Positions 26,246 through 35,913 of a DNA stretch of 64,000 nt are shown here, piece by piece. This DNA comes from Flavobacterium akiainvivens (GTDB lineage Bacteria > Bacteroidota > Bacteroidia > Flavobacteriales > Flavobacteriaceae), in contig NZ_LIYD01000005.1 of NCBI RefSeq assembly GCF_001278115.1, positions 581,197 to 645,196 of the forward strand, read 5' to 3'. How positions within the stretch are numbered: the first letter of the stretch is position 1; every line of letters starts with the position of its first letter. A program made the position numbers and the translations under genes. The notes under the pieces were generated by a model. It had not been told where the DNA came from, made no database searches, and worked only from the letters and a program-made list of their open reading frames with translations.

Positions 26246-28579
26246 TTAAAACGGATAGCCTATAGCCAGGTTGTACACAATGTTTTCCCTGCGCCAGGTT
26301 TTGGTGCTAAAATCAATTTCGTCAAATACCCAGCGGTTGCCTTCTTCGCGCCACGGCTTGCGCACCGGGAATGCCACATCCAGCCTTAGTACCAAAAAGT
26401 CGAGGTCGAGCCTTAAGCCTACGCCGGTGCCCACAGCAAGCTCACTCAAAAACTTATCACTTATTTGTGCGCCCGGCCTGGCGGGGTCTTCATTCCACAG
26501 CCAGATGTTACCGGCATCTACAAACACGGCTCCGTGTATAAAGTTGTACAGCTGCGCCCGGTATTCGGTATTCAGCTCCAGCTTAATATCGCCACTCTGG
26601 TCGGGCAAAAAGCTGTTTTCGCTATAACCCTCCTCATTCCTGAAATCATACGAACCCGGGCCTATACTGCGCGCCCTGAATGCCCTTATACTGTTAGTAC
26701 CGCCTATAAAAAACTGGCGCAGGTAGGGCAGGGCGGTAGAGTTGCCCCAGGGCATACCCACACCTATATTAACACGGCTGGCTAAAGACGAGCCTTCTCC
26801 CAGTTTAAGGTAATGCCTAAAATCGTGCTCCATTTTTACAAACTGGCTAAACTGTACATTAAGCAACGTTTTGGGGTCGCCACCTTTTGCATCGGCGCCC
26901 ATAATAAGCCCTGTAAGGTTACCGGCGAGGTCAAGCGAGCCTTTGTAGTAAAAGGTATGTTTCCTGCGCTTTTCCATAGTATTGGTAAACGTATAGGAGT
27001 AGGTAGGGCCAAAAATCAACTGCTTTTCTATAACGCGTTGCAGCGCCACGTTAGGTTCTAAAGTATCGTTTCCGTAGGCCATATCAAGATACTCCCTTGT
27101 AACGTTTGCCGGGTTTACATAGTTAATATCGCCCACGTTTAGCTGGTGCTCGCTGTGGCGGTTGTCTTTCCACAGGTAACCAAACTGCGCACGGAACGAG
27201 TTTAGCGCATACAGTTTTATGCGCTTTTGGTATTCGTAGCTAATGGTGGCCTTGGTGCGCGGCACATAAGCGCTGGAATCGGCAATGTGTATGGGCGATA
27301 TAAAACGCGGCCATATAAGGCTGGTTTCGCCACCCACACGGTAAATGTTATAGCCCTTATTTTGCCCGGATACCTGTACTTCAAGCCCGCCAAATACTGT
27401 TGCGGTAAGCTGTTCGGCTCCTTTAAAGGCGTTGCGGTGCATCCAGTTTACATTGGCCTCAGAGCCATTATAGTTGGCCGAGTTGGTTTTGCCCAAAATT
27501 TCAAAGCGCAATGATTTTTTAGGCATGGGCGTAAAGTAATAGTAAGCATCGAGCCCGTTTTTAACCGAGTCAGACGGGTAGAACTCATTTTTTACAAACT
27601 TAAACGTGCCGAGGTTTACAAGCCTGTTTAACGAAAGATTGTGGTCTCGGCGGTTATAGATATCCCCCTTGTGGAAAAACAGTGTCCTGTCGTATATAAT
27701 GGGCCTGAACGTGCGTGCTGAGTCTATTATCTTAAAGTCTTTATAATAGGTGACAGAGCCTTCGGGGTACTGTATGCTGTCCTGCCCGTTTTTAAGGGAA
27801 TAGTTGGGGTAAATAACAATGTTGTTTATGGTATATACCTGCCTGGCTTTTTCGGGCGTTTCAGGTTTTACAATAACGCGCAGGTCTACCTGGTAGTTGC
27901 CTACGGTGCTGTCTACACGCACCAGCAGGTAATCAGGGTTGAAGTAAAAGTAGCCCTGGTTTTTTAGGCGCTGGTCTATGCGGTCGCGTTCATCTTTAAT
28001 CACGCCAAGGTCATAAGGCTCGCCCTTGCGCAGCAGGCTGCGGCGTTTTGTGCGGTTTATAACACTGTCTAACGGGCTGGCGGTAGAATCAGGAAAAATA
28101 ACCTTACGGATGGTGTATTGCCTGCCCGGCGAAAGGGTATACATAGCCTTTGACCTCCTGTTTTTTGAAACCGAATCGGCACTGGTGCGGGCTTTGTAAT
28201 AGCCTTTGTTTTCGGCATAGTTTTGAATTACATCGGCATTATAATCAAGGTCTACCTGGCTGAAAAGCACCGGTGGTTCGCCCACCTTATTGCGCAGCCA
28301 GTGGCGGAAACCACTGTCTTTAGTGGGCTCTCCGGCTATGTTGTACATATACAGCTTAAACTTAAGCCCCAAAAAGCTGCGGTTAGGGCGGGGGCGCAGC
28401 AGGGCTTCCATTTCTTTTTCCATGGTTTTGCGCTGCTTTTTGGCAAGGGTAGAATCCTGCACGGTAACCTCGCCGCCTACGTACAGCATATCGCCTTCGG
28501 GCAGGTATTTAGTATTGCTGCACCCATAGCCTATAAGCAGCAATAGCAATAGGGGGAGTAGCTTACTGTTTGTCTTCAT
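26246..28579 (-). CDS. tamL: TamL, lipoprotein TamA/BamA-family outer-membrane protein
   Basis: A 777-residue Omp85-family protein. I start it at 28579: MKTNSKLLPLLLLLLIGYGC is a lipoprotein signal with lipobox Cys20, whereas the upstream in-frame residues are Lys-rich sequence that only reflects tamB codons in another frame. Three POTRA-like domains (about 70-370) are followed by a 16-strand barrel (about 400-777) ending in the classic aromatic C-terminus. A lipidated TamA homologue is the Bacteroidota form called TamL. With TamB it forms a complex spanning the periplasm, which moves phospholipids and helps assemble outer-membrane proteins. The start codon overlaps the tamB 3' end by 17 bp, so translation is coupled. 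Confidence 0.85.
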   Translation of the reverse strand: MKTNSKLLPLLLLLLIGYGCSNTKYLPEGDMLYVGGEVTVQDSTLAKKQRKTMEKEMEALLRPRPNRSFLGLKFKLYMYNIAGEPTKDSGFRHWLRNKVGEPPVLFSQVDLDYNADVIQNYAENKGYYKARTSADSVSKNRRSKAMYTLSPGRQYTIRKVIFPDSTASPLDSVINRTKRRSLLRKGEPYDLGVIKDERDRIDQRLKNQGYFYFNPDYLLVRVDSTVGNYQVDLRVIVKPETPEKARQVYTINNIVIYPNYSLKNGQDSIQYPEGSVTYYKDFKIIDSARTFRPIIYDRTLFFHKGDIYNRRDHNLSLNRLVNLGTFKFVKNEFYPSDSVKNGLDAYYYFTPMPKKSLRFEILGKTNSANYNGSEANVNWMHRNAFKGAEQLTATVFGGLEVQVSGQNKGYNIYRVGGETSLIWPRFISPIHIADSSAYVPRTKATISYEYQKRIKLYALNSFRAQFGYLWKDNRHSEHQLNVGDINYVNPANVTREYLDMAYGNDTLEPNVALQRVIEKQLIFGPTYSYTFTNTMEKRRKHTFYYKGSLDLAGNLTGLIMGADAKGGDPKTLLNVQFSQFVKMEHDFRHYLKLGEGSSLASRVNIGVGMPWGNSTALPYLRQFFIGGTNSIRAFRARSIGPGSYDFRNEEGYSENSFLPDQSGDIKLELNTEYRAQLYNFIHGAVFVDAGNIWLWNEDPARPGAQISDKFLSELAVGTGVGLRLDLDFLVLRLDVAFPVRKPWREEGNRWVFDEIDFSTKTWRRENIVYNLAIGYPF

Positions 28580-31500
28580 CGTTTGTGCTGTTTGGCGGTA
28601 GGTCATCCTGTGTTTGTTTCTTTTCTTTCTCTTCTTTTTTCTTTGCTTCTTCTTCGGCTTCGCGCTCTTTCCTTTCTGCTTTTTCGCGGGCTTTGCGTTC
28701 GCGTTCGCGCTGCAGTTGCTCGCGTTCTTCCTGCGAACGGTGGAACAGCTCACGGAACTTGTTGTAATCCATGGTTATTACAAAGGCCACACCGGTTTCT
28801 ATAACCTGCCCCTGAAGCGCCACCTGGTATTCGTTAGTACGGTAGGCGCGCACGGCATAACGGCCATCCTGCGTTAGCATATAATCAACCGAAACGTCAC
28901 CTGCAATATTAGTGGCATCCTGGTTGGTTTGCTGCGGGCCTTCAAGGCCAAAGCTGCTGCCCACGCTTACCTTAAGCCTATCGTTCATAAGCCTTTTACT
29001 TACACCCACATTTAGGTCGGTGCGCTGTTCGGCCTGGCCGGTGGTATAATCTTCGGTAGACTCAAGGTCGAAATTAAGCTCTACACCACTGATGAGGTCG
29101 GCCGCAAGGTTGTTAAGCTGCTGGCTTAATATTTTGCTCACACTCTGGCGGGCAAGGGCTTCGCCGCTCTGGCCGCCTGCCTCGCTGGCAAACGGGTTTT
29201 CGCCAATAAAACGGTTAAGCAGCAGGAGTGCAAACACCTGTTTGTTGAGCTCGCTGGGCTGCTGGCGCAACTGGTCGAGCTTGGCCTTGGTGGTATTGGT
29301 TACCTCTGTAGATACCATATAATTGCCCTCGGGTATCTGGATATCAAAAGACAGCTCAGGCCTTAGCAGTTCGCCCTTCATCATAAGGATGGTGTTAAAC
29401 GGAATACGCTGCTTAAATATGTTGGGGTTATTGCCTGTATAGGTGCTGTTTACCAAATCAATAGGCGGGGCTTCGGTTTGGTATATTGCGGTAATATCAA
29501 TAGTAGCATCTGTAGGTTCGCCGGTCCATAAAATGTAGCTGCCCTCTTCAATATCAAACTTGCGTTTCAGGAAGTTAAAGGTCATTTGGTATGAGCCTTC
29601 GCTAAACTCATAGCGGCCGGTAAGGGTGGTTTTACCACTCTGGTCTATACCGCCGGTAAGCTGCGCCTCGCCCTTAAGCTGCAAAAAGTCGCCGTTGCCC
29701 TTGTCTATAATAAGGTTGAGCTCAGCCTCCTTAACAATCTCAATATTAACCGAAACATCCATACCCTTAAACTGGGTGCTGTTTACTGTTTCTTCAATTT
29801 TAAGGCGCTGCTGCATTTCTGCATTGTCTTCGTCTATAAACTCCACTACGCCTTCGCGGTCGGCAATGCCGGGATCCTGTTGGGGCAGTACTACGGTAAA
29901 CTTTGTGTCTTCATTAATGCGCAGGTCGCCGTCTACCACGGGGTTGTTCATATCGCCCTTAAGGTTGATATCGGCATCAATAAACAGGTCGCCATAATAA
30001 AAGTCATTATCGGTAGCCTTGCTGTTTACCGCACGGAAGTTCTCGGCAGTAACGTTCATGTCAAACCCAAACTGGGTGTAATCAGTAGTGCTGACGGTGC
30101 CGTCTATGGTAAGCAGGTTGTTTTTTTCGTCCTGCACCTTAAAGTTATCCATAACAATACCCGTTTCGGTAAAGCTAATGTTGTCGTTTATTTCTTTAAA
30201 GTAGGAGTTAAGCTGCGTTACACGGAAGCCTACATCGTTAAACTTAAGGTTGCCCAAAACACTTGGATCTGTAGTAGTGCCGGTTACATCAAAATTACCG
30301 TTTATAAAGCCTTTGCCGTCTTTAAGCGCACCCATAGTAAGGGCCTGAACACTGGCAATGTTAAGCTTTTGCAGGTCTACCTTCATGTCAAAACTGCTGC
30401 CGGCGGTGTTGTAAGTGCCGTCTACATTAAGCTGGTTGCCGTTGCCCGTAACCTCTACATTTGCAGTAAAGGTGTCGGCTACTTCGTTATTTACTTTTAT
30501 TTTAATGTTGCCCACTGTATCTTTCGCTACAGCAAAATCAGTAATGTTTATATCTGATGTAAATACCGGCGATGCAGTAAGGTCGCGCACATTAGCTGTG
30601 CCGTTTATGGTACCCTTAAACTGCTGCTCGTCTTTTTGAATCATGCCCGTAATAGTCTCAATCTTAAAGTTGTCGAGCTCTACATTAAGCGGGGCGTTAG
30701 GTGTTTCCGACTCGCTTTGCAGCTTTATGGAGCCGCCGTCGTGGCTTATATCAAAATCATTGGCATACAGCCCGTCTTTACCAAAGCGGATGAGGTTGCC
30801 CTGTGCCACCGTCCATTCTTCGTAGTTAAGCATAAGGCCATCTGGGTTTAGCGAAAGCTCTGTAGCGCCTTCTTTAGCTTCAAGCTGGCCGGCAATGCGG
30901 TATTGTTCTGCCTTTTTGCGGTCGTCTATCTGAAGGTCATACGACACGATATTGTATTTAACATCGCCGCTAAGGGTGGTGTTTGCAATGCTGAATGCGC
31001 TGCTTTCCACACCGTCTACCTTTACCTGGTACACCAACGCCGTATCGCGTGCTTCGGCCATAAGGGTAACGCCCGATATGATGTTTTCGCCATATACAAG
31101 CCTTGGCACGGCACCGTTAAGGATAAGGGTATCGGTTTGCGAATCGTATTTTCCGCTTAGGGTAATGGGCTCCAAACGGGTTATTTGCGGCATTAGCTTG
31201 TACAGTACCGGGTCGTTATCTATACGCACATCAAACACCACATTTTGCCGGCTTATGGTGCCTACAGTATCTACCGGGCCTATATTGTAATATTTAGATA
31301 TGGTGCGGGTTATGGCAGTAGGCAGCTGTGTGATTTTGTACTTGCCCACTGCACTTGCGTGAAGTATTTGCGACTTAACGCGTATGGCCGTGGTATCTGC
31401 CGAGGTGCGCGCCGTAATGTTAACCGAATCGAGCGCAAACTCTTCTTCGCCATTGGCAAACATAAAGTGGTGCAGGCTTACAATACCGTTAAGGTTATCG

Positions 31501-33701
31501 GGGTTAGAATCGTCTATGGCGGCATCTACATTTCCGCGGAGCTTAAGCGGCCCGGCGTGCAGGTTAAGCTTGTCGAGGTCGGCAATATCTACATTAAGGT
31601 GTACTTTTCCTTTGGGGAATTTGCCGTCAAAACCGCCTTTGGCATCCAGCTGAAAGTCGAGGTTAGGGTCGTCCATGGCGGCTACCACATCAAAATTGCC
31701 GTTGTTTATGGCGCCTTTTAGCGTAAGGTCTTTGTACACATAGCTGTTAAACTCGCCGCTTACCAGCCTGCCGTCTATGGTGGCATTAGCGGTTTGAGGG
31801 TCGAGCCCCGTGCCTTTTACTTTCGCTTTAAGCGTAAACTTACCCAGCGAATCGTTTTTAAGCAGGGCGCCCACGTTAAAGTTGGCAATATCCACATCGG
31901 CATCATAGCGTTCGCGGCCTTTACGGCTTTGGTCAAACAAGGCTTTTATACGGGCGTTGCCGTAGCTGGTATTCAGGTTTACGTTAGTATTAAAATTGGT
32001 AAGCGTACCCTTAAACGTACCTTTAAAAGCTATGCTTGCCGGAATTTGCAGGTTGGCAGGCAGTGTACCCGCCGGTACAAACGTATTGATATCTTTAGCC
32101 GTGGTGCGGAAATTGCGCACGTTAAGGTCAAGGTAGGCTGTGTTAACATCCGGCAGGCCCTTAATGCGGCCGCTGGCAGCCACCACGGTATTGCCTATGC
32201 CGTGCAGCTCAAGGTTGGCTATATAAATATCGCTCACTTTGCCCTCTACCACACTACTTATATATAGTGTACCGTTAGGGTTACCCTTAAACGGAGGGGT
32301 GTCGGCCAGGGTGGGTACAAACAGCAGCACATCGGCAAAGCCCAGTTTAGAGCCCTGCAACGCTGCATCTACACTAAGGCTGCCAATATCTTTAGTAAGG
32401 GCATCCATAGAAGGGTAGGCCACAGCAATGCGGTCTTTTATGAGGGTATTGGGTGTTTGTACATACAAATCTTCAAGCTTTGCGCCGGTAGGGGTATAGC
32501 TGAATTTTGTGCGCAGCTCCTGCAAATCAAGCCCGCTTTTGTCTTTAACGGTCAGTTTGCCAATGTTGCCCGAAATGCCCTCCGACCCATAAGCAATACC
32601 CTGTGCGGCAAGGTTAAAGCCTGTAATTTCAAGGTGCTTGTAATCCATGCCTTTGGCTACGGGGGCGCTGTTTTGATCGTCAAACTTAAAGGCTACATTG
32701 GTAATATCTGCCTTGTTGAGGGTAAACTTCCACTGTGCCTGCTCAACCGCTGCGGTTTCTTCTGGCAGGGCCTGTTGCACCTGTTTTTCAAATTTACCAA
32801 ATGCCAGCTGGCCGTTAAGCCCGTCGAGCGTAATGCTTTTGAGTTCAATAAGCTGGGTTTTAAGGTCTATGTTGTCAATATCAACATCAAGCTTTTTAAG
32901 GGTAAGGCCGGTATCAAGGCGGCTGCCTTTGTTGTCATACGCAATATCAATATCGGCCAAGGCAATGGTGCCCAGCTTCAGTTTCAGGTCGGGTTGCTTG
33001 CTGGCTTCCTCGGCTGCCTTTTGCGTGGTTTCGGCAATTTCATCTACCATATCCTGCTTAAAGCGCACCTTAACACCATTAAGGTTAATTTTTGGTATTT
33101 CAAACGCCATGCTATCCAGGTCAAACTCTGTTATTTTGGTATCAAAATGCTTCAGGCTGGCAGTAAGGTAGTTTTTAGTAAGGTCGTCGTTATAGCCCAC
33201 CTTAATGCGGTCGAGGTTTATTTTACGGATGGAAAACTTCATGGGCTCGCCCGTGGTATCTTTGGGTTCGCCGCTGTCAAACGCCTTTATGATATAATCA
33301 AAGTTAAACACGCCCTCTTTAGTGCGTGATATGTTTCCGGTAATGCCCTCCAGGTCAATGGAGTTGATTTCCACTTCATTGCTCAGCAGCTTAAACAGGC
33401 TAATGTCTACGGCAAGACGCTCGCCGGCCAGCAGGGTATCGCCTTTCTGGCTTTCAAAATATACCCCTTTGACTATTACCTTTTTAGGCAGGCCAATTTC
33501 AATACGGTCGATGTTTACATCGGTACCAATCTTTTTTTCGAGGTAGGCCACGGCCTTATCTTTAACCTTGTTCTGCACCCACGGAATTTGCAATAGCAGT
33601 ACTATGAGCAGGAACAGCGCAACGATGCTGCCCACTGTCCAGAGGAAGATTTTTAATGCCTTGCGGAGGTATTTTTTTGCCTTTGAGTCTTTCTTATTCA
33701 T
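28563..33701 (-). CDS. tamB: TamB-like translocation and assembly module protein
   Basis: A very long protein of 1712 residues. An N-terminal transmembrane helix (about 15-40) anchors it in the inner membrane. The body is repetitive beta structure with AsmA-like first 200 residues, and the C-terminal part (about 1250-1640) is the TamB/DUF490 domain that docks on the outer-membrane partner. The taco-shell beta helix is thought to carry lipids. A Lys/Glu-rich helical tail of about 60 residues (EREQLQRERERKAREKAER and beyond) follows the DUF490 domain. The tamL gene overlaps its 3' end. A -7 box TACTTTTG is at 33784-33777. A hairpin in the 5' UTR (AAAATCTT / AAGATTTT, near 33753-33772) is AT-rich and weak. 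Confidence 0.9.
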   Translation of the reverse strand: MNKKDSKAKKYLRKALKIFLWTVGSIVALFLLIVLLLQIPWVQNKVKDKAVAYLEKKIGTDVNIDRIEIGLPKKVIVKGVYFESQKGDTLLAGERLAVDISLFKLLSNEVEINSIDLEGITGNISRTKEGVFNFDYIIKAFDSGEPKDTTGEPMKFSIRKINLDRIKVGYNDDLTKNYLTASLKHFDTKITEFDLDSMAFEIPKINLNGVKVRFKQDMVDEIAETTQKAAEEASKQPDLKLKLGTIALADIDIAYDNKGSRLDTGLTLKKLDVDIDNIDLKTQLIELKSITLDGLNGQLAFGKFEKQVQQALPEETAAVEQAQWKFTLNKADITNVAFKFDDQNSAPVAKGMDYKHLEITGFNLAAQGIAYGSEGISGNIGKLTVKDKSGLDLQELRTKFSYTPTGAKLEDLYVQTPNTLIKDRIAVAYPSMDALTKDIGSLSVDAALQGSKLGFADVLLFVPTLADTPPFKGNPNGTLYISSVVEGKVSDIYIANLELHGIGNTVVAASGRIKGLPDVNTAYLDLNVRNFRTTAKDINTFVPAGTLPANLQIPASIAFKGTFKGTLTNFNTNVNLNTSYGNARIKALFDQSRKGRERYDADVDIANFNVGALLKNDSLGKFTLKAKVKGTGLDPQTANATIDGRLVSGEFNSYVYKDLTLKGAINNGNFDVVAAMDDPNLDFQLDAKGGFDGKFPKGKVHLNVDIADLDKLNLHAGPLKLRGNVDAAIDDSNPDNLNGIVSLHHFMFANGEEEFALDSVNITARTSADTTAIRVKSQILHASAVGKYKITQLPTAITRTISKYYNIGPVDTVGTISRQNVVFDVRIDNDPVLYKLMPQITRLEPITLSGKYDSQTDTLILNGAVPRLVYGENIISGVTLMAEARDTALVYQVKVDGVESSAFSIANTTLSGDVKYNIVSYDLQIDDRKKAEQYRIAGQLEAKEGATELSLNPDGLMLNYEEWTVAQGNLIRFGKDGLYANDFDISHDGGSIKLQSESETPNAPLNVELDNFKIETITGMIQKDEQQFKGTINGTANVRDLTASPVFTSDINITDFAVAKDTVGNIKIKVNNEVADTFTANVEVTGNGNQLNVDGTYNTAGSSFDMKVDLQKLNIASVQALTMGALKDGKGFINGNFDVTGTTTDPSVLGNLKFNDVGFRVTQLNSYFKEINDNISFTETGIVMDNFKVQDEKNNLLTIDGTVSTTDYTQFGFDMNVTAENFRAVNSKATDNDFYYGDLFIDADINLKGDMNNPVVDGDLRINEDTKFTVVLPQQDPGIADREGVVEFIDEDNAEMQQRLKIEETVNSTQFKGMDVSVNIEIVKEAELNLIIDKGNGDFLQLKGEAQLTGGIDQSGKTTLTGRYEFSEGSYQMTFNFLKRKFDIEEGSYILWTGEPTDATIDITAIYQTEAPPIDLVNSTYTGNNPNIFKQRIPFNTILMMKGELLRPELSFDIQIPEGNYMVSTEVTNTTKAKLDQLRQQPSELNKQVFALLLLNRFIGENPFASEAGGQSGEALARQSVSKILSQQLNNLAADLISGVELNFDLESTEDYTTGQAEQRTDLNVGVSKRLMNDRLKVSVGSSFGLEGPQQTNQDATNIAGDVSVDYMLTQDGRYAVRAYRTNEYQVALQGQVIETGVAFVITMDYNKFRELFHRSQEEREQLQRERERKAREKAERKEREAEEEAKKKEEKEKKQTQDDLPPNSTNDEDKQ

Positions 33702-33776
33702 GTGATTTAAAAATAACTATTATTAACACAGCAGGCTTTTAAAGTTTTGCTAAAAAATCTTACAAGATTTTGTTAA

Positions 33777-33784
33777 CAAAAGTA
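33777..33784 (-). promoter_or_regulatory. -7 promoter element of tamB-tamL operon
   Basis: TACTTTTG on the minus strand fits TAnnTTTG and would give a 5' UTR of about 70 nt. No distinct -33 element. Confidence 0.5.
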
Positions 33785-33853
33785 GTTGGTTTGTAAGGTA
33801 ACGATTACTGTTTTGCAGGTAATGAGCCTGTTATACCGTATTTATAAAATTAC

Positions 33854-33861
33854 TATCTTTG
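33854..33861 (+). promoter_or_regulatory. -7 promoter element of ABC-F leader
   Basis: TATCTTTG lies 28 nt upstream of the small leader ORF, giving a leader transcript of about 210 nt before the ABC-F start codon. There is no clear -33 box. Confidence 0.55.
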
Positions 33862-33888
33862 CCCCAGTAGTAACGAATACCCCTACCG

Positions 33889-33906
33889 ATGAGAATAACT
33901 GAGTAA
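33889..33906 (+). CDS. Five-codon leader ORF (Met-Arg-Ile-Thr-Glu)
   Basis: ATG AGA ATA ACT GAG TAA encodes the pentapeptide MRITE. Ten of its bases (894-903 of 33 kb) pair perfectly with 33983-33992. A second mini ORF, ATG GTG TAA, follows at 33911-33919. A ribosome paused on the first would free the distal strand. This is the geometry of leader peptides that control drug-resistance genes, so translation is plausible though unproven. Confidence 0.5.
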   Translation: MRITE

Positions 33907-33992
33907 ACCGATGGTGTAACGCCATCTACATTCGAACCCCGAATTTTTTGGTTAAACCAATGCCAACCCTTATTGGCTAAAACTCAGTTATT
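33894..33992 (+). promoter_or_regulatory. Structured RNA leader of the ABC-F gene
   Basis: A 10-bp outer helix (AATAACTGAG at 33894-33903 with CTCAGTTATT at 33983-33992) encloses several hairpins: GATGG/CCATC (33910-33926), ATTCG/CGAAT followed by six T (33930-33949), TTGG/CCAA (33948-33960) and GCCAA/TTGGC (33962-33977). The mini ORF overlaps the first strand. The short hairpin ending in a T run might act as a terminator when exposed. It fits no riboswitch class I know. The region between 33993 and 34080 carries no further recognisable element. Confidence 0.6.
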
Positions 33993-34080
33993 ATGTGATT
34001 TCCCGCTTTTTACCAGCCAGGACTGCTGCCGGTTATCCGTGCGGCCCAATTGCATTTATTCATCATTTAAACGTTACAGT

Positions 34081-35664
34081 ATGGGTACAATCTCATCATT
34101 ATCATATACACATCCGGATAAGGATGTGCTTTTCAGCAACATTAGTTTCAACATACAACCGCACCAAAAAGCAGCTATAGTAGGCAGGAACGGCGCGGGA
34201 AAATCAACCTTGCTGCAAATTATTGCCGGGGAGCTACAGGCGTCTTCAGGGAGCGTGGCTATAAACGGGCTGTTGTATTATGTGCCGCAGCACACCGGGC
34301 AGTTTAACAACCAAACCGTAGCACAGGCGCTTGGCGCGGAAGCTAAACTTAATGCCCTGCACGCTATTTTAGGTGGTGATGCCAGCCCGCAACATTTTAC
34401 AACCCTTAACGACGAATGGGATATTGAAGAACGCATACAGGCGGCATTGGCTCACTGGCAGCTTGGGCATATAACGCCACAGCAAAACCTGCAACTGCTG
34501 AGCGGCGGCGAGAAAACCCGGGTTTTTATGGCGGGGATTACCCTGGCCAAACCTGATGTGCTGCTGCTGGACGAGCCTACCAACCATATGGATATAGCGG
34601 GGCGCGAATTGCTGTACCGTTTTGTAGCCGAAACAAAGGCCACGGTGCTTATGGTAAGCCACGATATTAACCTGCTTCGCCTGGCAGGTGTTACCCTTGA
34701 GCTAAACAGCAATGGCATGAGCGCTTATGGCGGCAATTATGATTTTTATAAAGCACAGAAGGACATTGAGGCAGGGGCGCTGGAACTAAAATTAGACGAC
34801 AGCCGTAAACAGCTGAAGCAGGCGCAGCAAAAAGCCCGCGAAACCGAAGAAAAGCGCAACAGGCAGGAGGCCAGGGGAGCAGCTGCCGGTGATAAAGGAT
34901 TGCCACGTATACTTGCCGGAAGGAGGAAGAGCCAGGCAGAACAAAGCACCGCACGCCTTAAGGATGTGCATAACGAAAAGATAGACGGCCTGCAGGGCGA
35001 TGTGGCCGCACTGCGCAGCCGGGTAGAACGGCACAAGGCGCTAAGGTTTGATTTTGGGATGCCTGTGCTGCACAAAGGCAAGGTATTGGCAGAGGCCAAA
35101 GCCATTAATGTAGAGTATAATAATGCGCCGCTGTGGCATGAGGGGCTTAGCTTTACACTACTTTCGGGAGACAGGGTGTATATTAAAGGAGGTAATGGGG
35201 CGGGCAAGACCACATTGCTTAAACTGCTGATGCAACAACTACAGCCCACAGCCGGCAGCCTGTATGTGGCAGAATTGAACTGCCTTTACCTTGACCAGGA
35301 GTATGCCCTGATTAATAACAGCCTGACTGTATTTGAGCAGGCAGGGCAGTATAACCACTTAAACCTGCCGGAGCATGAGGTAAGGATGCAGCTGCACAAT
35401 CATGGGTTGCCCCGTGAGGTGTGGGATAAACCCTGTAGTGTGCTGAGTGGCGGGCAGCGCATGAAGCTTATTTTTTGCTGCCTTTACCTTGGCAAAAATG
35501 CACCTGATATGCTGGTGCTGGATGAGCCCACCAACAACCTTGACATTGCAAGCCAGGAGGTGCTTATTGATGCCGTAAAAAATTATAAGGGCACACTTGT
35601 GGTGGTTTCGCACGATAAAAATTTTACCGATGCCATTGCTCTTGATAAAATAATTGAGCTATAG
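34081..35664 (+). CDS. ABC-F family ATP-binding protein
   Basis: A 527-residue ABC-F protein with two nucleotide-binding domains and no membrane segments. Domain 1: Walker A GRNGAGKST (about 36-44), signature LSGGEKTR, Walker B LLLDEPTNH. An interdomain linker rich in Lys, Gln and Arg (about 220-310) is the arm that enters the ribosome. Domain 2: Walker A GGNGAGKTT, signature LSGGQRMK, Walker B LVLDEPTNN. ABC-F proteins act on ribosomes as translation factors or protect them from antibiotics; this one may be either. I start it at the ATG at 34081; an upstream in-frame TTG adds residues unlike the family. Its structured leader suggests induction by translation inhibition. A strong terminator follows. 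Confidence 0.9.
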   Translation: MGTISSLSYTHPDKDVLFSNISFNIQPHQKAAIVGRNGAGKSTLLQIIAGELQASSGSVAINGLLYYVPQHTGQFNNQTVAQALGAEAKLNALHAILGGDASPQHFTTLNDEWDIEERIQAALAHWQLGHITPQQNLQLLSGGEKTRVFMAGITLAKPDVLLLDEPTNHMDIAGRELLYRFVAETKATVLMVSHDINLLRLAGVTLELNSNGMSAYGGNYDFYKAQKDIEAGALELKLDDSRKQLKQAQQKARETEEKRNRQEARGAAAGDKGLPRILAGRRKSQAEQSTARLKDVHNEKIDGLQGDVAALRSRVERHKALRFDFGMPVLHKGKVLAEAKAINVEYNNAPLWHEGLSFTLLSGDRVYIKGGNGAGKTTLLKLLMQQLQPTAGSLYVAELNCLYLDQEYALINNSLTVFEQAGQYNHLNLPEHEVRMQLHNHGLPREVWDKPCSVLSGGQRMKLIFCCLYLGKNAPDMLVLDEPTNNLDIASQEVLIDAVKNYKGTLVVVSHDKNFTDAIALDKIIEL

Positions 35665-35706
35665 TTTTTATAGATGTGAAATATATAACTAAGAGATTTT
35701 GATTAT

Positions 35707-35747
35707 AAAAAAACGGCCCTGCAAAATTTTATGCAGGCCGTTTTTAT
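35707..35747. terminator. Intrinsic terminator of ABC-F gene
   Basis: AAAAACGGCC / GGCCGTTTTT with inner TGCA pairing. T tract on the plus strand and A tract on the other, so it could work both ways. The 165 bp to its right, to the end of the lipoprotein gene, hold no gene I can support. Confidence 0.9.
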
Positions 35748-35913
35748 TTTGTGATGTTGGATTTTAAACTTTCGACTCTTATAATCGATTTCAAACTCCG
35801 AAAGTGAAATATTAAGCACTTTTTAGACTTAACTTGTGAGTCATTTCTGTAAAAATAAAAATGATTTTCATCTTCAAAAACGGGATAAAAATCATAGTAT
35901 TGTCCATACATTG

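Noticed and set aside
28579..28753. Lys-rich N-terminal extension of TamL
   Set aside because: It is the tamB tail coding DNA in another frame. Starting at 28579 gives a good lipoprotein signal.
29880..33329. Long open frames antisense to tamB
   Set aside because: They result from the low stop-codon frequency of the opposite strand of a long repetitive gene; their proteins lack domains and start signals.
33886..33992. tRNA-like element (TTCGAAC string) in the ABC-F leader
   Set aside because: The T-loop-like string has no complementary stem flanks on either strand and there is no acceptor pairing.
33973..34080. N-terminal extension of the ABC-F protein from a TTG start
   Set aside because: It runs through the leader structures and adds residues unlike the family; the ATG at 34081 gives a standard ABC-F start.
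35750..35913. Small ORFs in the spacer after the ABC-F terminator
   Set aside because: The frames are short, AT-rich and without promoter or conserved-looking residues.
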